Shown piece by piece: positions 59,894 through 64,000 of a DNA stretch of 64,000 bases. A program made the translations under genes and the position numbers. The first letter of the stretch is position 1. The number at the start of each line of letters is the position of its first letter. Source of the stretch: Candidatus Gastranaerophilales bacterium. Lineage in GTDB: Bacteria; Cyanobacteriota; Vampirovibrionia; Gastranaerophilales; Gastranaerophilaceae. The DNA is taken from positions 1 to 64,000 of the forward strand of contig CAJULR010000036.1 in the NCBI GenBank assembly GCA_910587375.1, given 5' to 3'. The notes beneath the pieces were generated by a model that saw only the letters and a program-made list of their open reading frames with translations, had not been told where the DNA came from and made no database searches.

Positions 59894-61288
59894 ATGTACG
59901 GTATTATTCTTGCAGGCGGAAGCGGTTCAAGACTTTGGCCCCTATCAAGAGAACTCTATCCAAAACAGCTTTTAAAAATTAATACCGACAAAAGCCTCCT
60001 TGAGATGACATATTTAAGGCTGCTTGACATTATGGATGAAAAAAACATCCTCTCAATCACAAATGCAAAGCATTTCAGCGATGTTAAAACCCAGCTGTCA
60101 TCAATTGCAAAAGACCCTGTTGTTTTATCAGAGCCCACACAAAAAAATACAGCTCCTGCAATAAGCGTTTCTGTGAAATACTTGCTTGACAAGGGAAAAG
60201 ACGACATTGTTCTTGTTGTGCCCTCTGATCACATTATAAAAGACATTAAAAAATTTAAAGAAGCCGTGGAAAAAGCTAAAAAACTGGCTGAAGATGGCTC
60301 AATTGTTACCTTTGGAATAAAGCCGACTTCTCCTGAAACAGGATATGGCTATATAAAATCTTCCAAAAAAGCGGGTGAATTTGCATTTAAAGTGGATGAA
60401 TTTAAAGAAAAACCAGACGCAAAAACTGCCGCAAAATATTTCAAAAGTAAAGATTATTTCTGGAATGCAGGCATTTTTATGTTCAAGGCTTCCGTTTTTA
60501 TGGAAACTTTGAAAAAATTTGCACCTGAAATTTATGAAATAACAAAAGAGTTTAACTTTAAAAAAGATGTGGCAATTGAATTTACAAAATTTGACAAAAT
60601 GCCCTCAATTTCTGTTGATTACGCCATTATGGAACATGCAAAAAACATTGTAAACGTCCCTATAGACTGTGGCTGGAACGATTTGGGCTCTTGGGATGCC
60701 ATTTATGAAATCAACGAAAAAGACAAAGAAGGAAATGTAAAAATCGGCACAGCGATGACTGAAGGATGTAAAAATTCCTTCCTCTATAGCTCAAACAGGC
60801 TTATTGCAGGGGTTGGCCTTGATGATATTATCCTTGTTGAAACATCAGACGCAATTTTGGCCTGCAAAAAAGACAAAACCCAGGACGTTAAAAAAGTTTT
60901 CGACAAATTAAAAGAAATTAAAGACGAAACCCACCTTGTACACACAACGGTTTACAGGCCCTGGGGCTATTATACCGTTCTAAACCAGGGCGAGGGGTAT
61001 TTAACAAAAATGATTTGCGTGTCTTCCCACGGGCAATTGAGTCTTCAATCCCATAATTTCAGAAGCGAACACTGGGTTGTTTTATCAGGCTGCGCCAGAG
61101 TGACTCTTGATAATAAAAACTATATTTTAAAACCGGGCTCAAGCATTGACATCCCTGTTAAAGTGAAACACTCTTTAGGAAACCCTTACAAGGAAGAATT
61201 AAAGATTATTGAGGTTCAAAAGGGTGATAAGCTTGTCGAAGAAGACATCATAAGATATAAAGATATCTACGGCAGAGTAAAAGCTTAA
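59894..61288 (+). CDS. manC: Mannose-1-phosphate guanylyltransferase / mannose-6-phosphate isomerase
   Basis: Bifunctional 464-residue enzyme. Nucleotidyltransferase half with AGGSGSRLWPLSRELYPKQ, VVPSDHIIKD, WNAGIFMFKASVFM and WNDLGSWDAIYE; C-terminal cupin half (~350-460) with YRPWGYYTVLNQGEGY and VLSGCARVTLDN, HxH-type metal site. It makes GDP-mannose for O-antigen or capsule sugars. TATAAT at 59853-59858 and AAGAGGAAG upstream support the start. Monocistronic by spacing. Confidence 0.95.
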   Translation: MYGIILAGGSGSRLWPLSRELYPKQLLKINTDKSLLEMTYLRLLDIMDEKNILSITNAKHFSDVKTQLSSIAKDPVVLSEPTQKNTAPAISVSVKYLLDKGKDDIVLVVPSDHIIKDIKKFKEAVEKAKKLAEDGSIVTFGIKPTSPETGYGYIKSSKKAGEFAFKVDEFKEKPDAKTAAKYFKSKDYFWNAGIFMFKASVFMETLKKFAPEIYEITKEFNFKKDVAIEFTKFDKMPSISVDYAIMEHAKNIVNVPIDCGWNDLGSWDAIYEINEKDKEGNVKIGTAMTEGCKNSFLYSSNRLIAGVGLDDIILVETSDAILACKKDKTQDVKKVFDKLKEIKDETHLVHTTVYRPWGYYTVLNQGEGYLTKMICVSSHGQLSLQSHNFRSEHWVVLSGCARVTLDNKNYILKPGSSIDIPVKVKHSLGNPYKEELKIIEVQKGDKLVEEDIIRYKDIYGRVKA

Positions 61289-61369
61289 AAACTTAATATA
61301 GCAATTTTTATCTTTCACAGGTTTTATGTAAAAACCTCTGGTTTTTGCGTTTTGAAAGATATTAAAATT

Positions 61370-62014
61370 ATGAAGATAAATTGCACAAATAACATAAATC
61401 CTGTAAATTTAAACTTTGGGAAAACCGTTCTTAACCATACAAAAATAAGAATGGCAAGACAAGGAACAGAAAATGTTGATTTTGTTGAATATGACCCTAA
61501 AAACCGAAGCGACAGACACACAATTAATTCTATAGGGCTTTGCTGGGGCACAAACCCTGCAGAATCTGAGCATATAAGGTGTCTTTCTTCAAAGTTTGAA
61601 ATGGCAGGCCTTGATGAAGAAGCATTACCCGACACACATTTTTATGGCCTTGAAGACATGTGGGGAAGCCCGATTGCCGTGGCCCAGGTAACAAGCAAGA
61701 AAAAGCACGGCATAAACCGCACAGAAATAGACTATATACAAACAGCTCCGGATGAAAAATTTTCATCCCAAAGAAAAAAATACAAAGGGGTTGGCGAAAC
61801 CCTTGTCGCACAAATACTTCAAAAATTAACCGGAAAAACGGAAGTTGTTGAATTAACATCCCTTGCGGAAAATTTTTGGGGTGAAAGCGGCCTATTCGTA
61901 AGCGAAACCAGCGACGACATATACCCCAAAAGATATATTGAACAAAGACATTTTGATGAATATATAGAACATGTTGAAAATAAAAAAAGCCCGAAGTTTT
62001 CTCTTTGGGGCTAA
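61370..62014 (+). CDS. GNAT-like lineage-type protein A
   Basis: 214 residues from the ATG at 61370 (an in-frame TTG at 61352 is less likely). It begins MKINCTNNINPVNLNFGK, the lineage-type start with an F-G box. The body has GNAT-like features: a YKGVGETLVAQILQKL segment like the acetyl-CoA loop plus helix, and VELTSLAENFWGESGLF like the last strand-helix. A VEYDPKN-RSDRHTIN segment is shared with the paralogue at 62085. Catalysis not shown. Tandem with gene 62085, 70 bases away. Acyl acceptor unknown. Confidence 0.6.
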   Translation: MKINCTNNINPVNLNFGKTVLNHTKIRMARQGTENVDFVEYDPKNRSDRHTINSIGLCWGTNPAESEHIRCLSSKFEMAGLDEEALPDTHFYGLEDMWGSPIAVAQVTSKKKHGINRTEIDYIQTAPDEKFSSQRKKYKGVGETLVAQILQKLTGKTEVVELTSLAENFWGESGLFVSETSDDIYPKRYIEQRHFDEYIEHVENKKSPKFSLWG

Positions 62015-62084
62015 ATTCAAAACATTTTTCTACATTAATTAACGGCTAAAAAATGCCCAAAAACAAACTGACAGACAAAATAAA

Positions 62085-62789
62085 ATGAGAATAAATCAAG
62101 CAACTTTATATAATCTAAACCATCCAAACTTAAACAGCAGCACGCCCTCCTTTGAAAAAAAACTTGTTGAAAAAACAAACGTAAGAAAACCTTGGGGTGA
62201 AGTCGAGCGTGTAAAAGTTGTAGAATATGACCCCAAAAACAAAAAAGACAGAAAACAAATAAACAATCTTTATCATAAAGACTGGGGCAGGCTTGCAAAA
62301 TATATGTACAGTATTGCATATTCTTTTTCCCAAATGACAAAAGGCGGAGCCCCTGAAAAACCTATAAAACAGCAATATTTTGGAATTGAAGATAAATACA
62401 GCAACACCCTTGCAATAGCACAGGTGCAAAGTTCAGACAAGGAACTTCGGCTTGGGAACTGGTTTTTCCCAAATTGCACCAAAATTACATATATCCAAAC
62501 AAAGCCAAAAGAAATGTTTACATCGGACAGAAGAACTTATGAAGGGCTTGGAGAAACGTTAATTAAAGAAATTGTGCAAATTGCACAAGATGAAGGCAGA
62601 AATTCTGTTATTCTTTATTCCACTAACGACAATTTCTGGAACAACAGCGGCTTTTTTAAACCCATCCCGGAAGCAAGAAAAGGCGGCTATAACATTATGC
62701 GCCTTGAAAAAGAAGATTTTGACAACTATATAAAGTTTGTTAACAACAAAACAAGTTTCGAAAATCCATATTTAGACATTTATATGTAA
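62085..62789 (+). CDS. GNAT-like lineage-type protein B (paralogue of A)
   Basis: The 234-residue protein begins MRINQATLYNLNHPNLNS and shares with 61370: VVEYDPKN-KKDRKQIN, a FGIEDKYSNTLAIAQVQSSD strand pair (A: YGLEDMWGSPIAVAQVTS), TYEGLGETLIKEIVQI and FWNNSGFF. The pair are tandem paralogues, diverged beyond recent duplication. The GNAT resemblance is by eye; the catalytic residues are not evident. Ends 3 bases from the convergent oppF-type gene. Confidence 0.6.
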   Translation: MRINQATLYNLNHPNLNSSTPSFEKKLVEKTNVRKPWGEVERVKVVEYDPKNKKDRKQINNLYHKDWGRLAKYMYSIAYSFSQMTKGGAPEKPIKQQYFGIEDKYSNTLAIAQVQSSDKELRLGNWFFPNCTKITYIQTKPKEMFTSDRRTYEGLGETLIKEIVQIAQDEGRNSVILYSTNDNFWNNSGFFKPIPEARKGGYNIMRLEKEDFDNYIKFVNNKTSFENPYLDIYM

Positions 62790-62792
62790 AAC

Positions 62793-63611
62793 CTAATAAA
62801 CTTTTGGAATAGACTCCAGCAAAAGCTTTGTATAGCTGTGTTTTGGCTTGTTGAAAATCTCTGTTGTTTCGCCCTCTTCCACAATTTCGCCCCGATACAT
62901 AATTGCAACCCTTGTGCAGAGATATTTTACAACGTTTAAATCATGGGATACAAAAAGGTATGTGAGGTTGAATTTTTCCTTTAGGTCATTTAAAAGGTTT
63001 ATAATCTGTGCCTGAATGCTCACATCCAAAGCAGAAACAGGTTCGTCTGCAACAACAAATTCAGGCTTTAAAATAAGCGCCCTTGCAATTGCAATTCTTT
63101 GCCTTTGGCCGCCTGAAAATTCATGCGGAAAACGCCGCAGGTCATCCCCGTTTAAGCCTGTAAGGCTTATAATATTTTCAAGCACTTCAAGCCTTTTTTT
63201 CTTGTCCTTAACCCCGTTTATAATTAAAGGCTCCGTTAAAATTTCCTTTATTTTCATCTTGGGGTTCAGGCTTGAATAAGGATTTTGAAAAATAAGCCCG
63301 GTTTTTTTTCTAAATTCTCTAACATCCTGTTTTGAAAAGTTTTCAATATTCACACCGTCATACAAAATCTCGCCGCAGTTTATATTAAGAAGTTTTAAAA
63401 TGCAGTTTCCAAGGGTTGATTTCCCGCTTCCGGATTCTCCTACAAGGCCCACTATTTCGCCTCTTTTAATATTGAGGCTCACTCCTTTCAGGGCATAAAC
63501 AGGTTCTTTTTTAGGCTCAAAAAGCCCCGTTTTTGTGTCGAACGTTTTATGCACATTTTTTACTTCGATAAGATTTTGGTTTTTTTCAAAGTTTTCTTTG
63601 CAATTTTCCAT
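62793..63611 (-). CDS. Oligopeptide/dipeptide ABC transporter ATP-binding protein (OppF/DppF-like)
   Basis: The 272-residue ATPase has Walker A VGESGSGKSTLGNC, Q-loop FQNPYSSLNP, signature HEFSGGQRQRIAIARAL, Walker B FVVADEPVSALDVSIQAQ and the OppF-type C-terminal extension with ESIPKVY. It powers peptide uptake with an OppD partner and OppB/C permeases, none in the window; the binding lipoprotein at 56683 is a plausible partner. The upstream gene at 63686 is on the same strand, 74 bases away. Confidence 0.9.
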   Translation of the reverse strand: MENCKENFEKNQNLIEVKNVHKTFDTKTGLFEPKKEPVYALKGVSLNIKRGEIVGLVGESGSGKSTLGNCILKLLNINCGEILYDGVNIENFSKQDVREFRKKTGLIFQNPYSSLNPKMKIKEILTEPLIINGVKDKKKRLEVLENIISLTGLNGDDLRRFPHEFSGGQRQRIAIARALILKPEFVVADEPVSALDVSIQAQIINLLNDLKEKFNLTYLFVSHDLNVVKYLCTRVAIMYRGEIVEEGETTEIFNKPKHSYTKLLLESIPKVY

Positions 63612-63685
63612 ATTTTCTTTTGTAGCACATTTTTTAAACCTTTGCTATAGGTTAAATGTTCAACATTTTAAATTTTATGCGGCAT

Positions 63686-64000
63686 TTATTTCATATACAA
63701 TTCATATTTTATGCCATCTTCAAGCTTGCTAAAGCCTGTAAGAAATTCAGGTGCGTATTTTTTGTCCTTTTTTATAATTAAATACACAGGTGTTTTTTCT
63801 TTTTTGGCGGCAGAAACCACATCATTTAAGCTGTTATAGCCTGCATTATCAGTTTTTGTAATAAAATAAACCTTGTTTTTTGCGTTGTTTAAAATGCTGT
63901 ATTTCTCACTGAAACCAAGAGTTATAAGTTTTGAATCAGACACCATCTGTGCCCTGCCTGCAAAGGTTTCAAGCTCTGTTTGGCCAAAAGTTGTTGTGCA
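63686..64000 (-). CDS. C-terminal part of an unidentified protein (runs off the right edge)
   Basis: The frame is open from the window end with no stop in 105 codons and stops at 63686, so an N-terminal part is missing. Visible segments: FGQTELETFAGRAQMVSDSK, then KNKVYFITKTDNAGYNSLND and TPVYLIIKKDKKYAPEFL. The end resembles the soluble C-terminal domain of some polytopic glycosyltransferases (GT39/ArnT-like), but no motif proves it. An internal Met at 63946 would give an 86-residue shorter form, less likely because the frame continues upstream. Confidence 0.6.
   Translation of the reverse strand, partial: CTTTFGQTELETFAGRAQMVSDSKLITLGFSEKYSILNNAKNKVYFITKTDNAGYNSLNDVVSAAKKEKTPVYLIIKKDKKYAPEFLTGFSKLEDGIKYELYMK

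Overview
The window is an AT-rich bacterial chromosome segment with about 50 genes, no rRNA, no tRNA that I could find, no CRISPR array and no obvious prophage body. The cell has a Gram-negative envelope: kdsB (Kdo activation), an LptF/G permease, a POTRA/beta-barrel TpsB and O-antigen sugar genes. Flagellar export genes are present. No photosynthesis gene is seen. Several small proteins share an odd N-terminus: Met, a basic or polar residue, Ile/Val, Asn/Lys/Ser, and later a short Phe-X-Gly box without a signal peptide. From memory of such genomes this points to a non-photosynthetic relative of Cyanobacteria (Melainabacteria/Vampirovibrionia, probably Gastranaerophilales of animal guts). That assignment is inference; no marker tree could be run.

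Layout. 1-450: end of a glycine-rich protein, a palindromic dispersed repeat and a terminator. 0.56-5.03 kb: flagellar switch/export-gate operon (SpoA protein, fliO, fliP, fliQ, a periplasmic protein, fliR). 5.06-5.28 kb: a promoter followed by a probable structured RNA with a three-way junction. 5.36-13.3 kb: small zinc protein, TIM-barrel isomerase, era, a cell-surface AMIN-like protein, a Na+ symporter, smpB and an orphan histidine kinase. 13.4-15.7 kb: lineage-type small proteins and a duplicated cassette of an XRE regulator diverging from a small gene, one copy decayed. 16-24.4 kb: GH57 glucan branching enzyme, amidohydrolase, upp, pxpA, yvcK, panB, panC. 24.4-30.5 kb: GNAT-like protein, RG-rich zinc-ribbon protein, mtaB, rRNA methyltransferase, winged-helix protein. 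30.5-37 kb: an inverted-repeat element, then a divergent two-partner secretion pair (tpsB/tpsA). 37.2-42.3 kb: TPR protein, kdsB, Flp-type pilin, dapL-like aminotransferase, rpsP. 42.4-47.3 kb: membrane protein, ffh, lineage protein, DUF512 radical SAM protein, PadR regulator. 47.4-54.2 kb: uppS, rdgB, folE2, lptF/G, tyrA, leuD-like subunit and isocitrate-type dehydrogenase. 54.2-64 kb: large lineage-specific protein with a NUMOD3-like segment, SIMPL protein, peptide-binding lipoprotein, rmlD, a second small RNA gene, manC, two tandem GNAT-like paralogues, an oppF-type ATPase and a gene running off the right edge.

How it fits together. Envelope and surface functions dominate: LPS/O-antigen precursors (kdsB, rmlD, manC, uppS), LPS transport, two-partner secretion of a large adhesin, Flp pilin and flagellar export. 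Housekeeping genes (era, smpB, ffh, rpsP, mtaB, rlmCD-like) are interspersed. Many starts lie only 6-10 bases after a TATAAT-like box, suggesting frequent leaderless transcription, and three divergent pairs share one palindromic ATTATAAT -10 element. The most promising undescribed material is the N-terminal Phe-X-Gly protein group, the three-way-junction RNA, the ~98-nt terminator-ended RNA and the duplicated XRE cassette.
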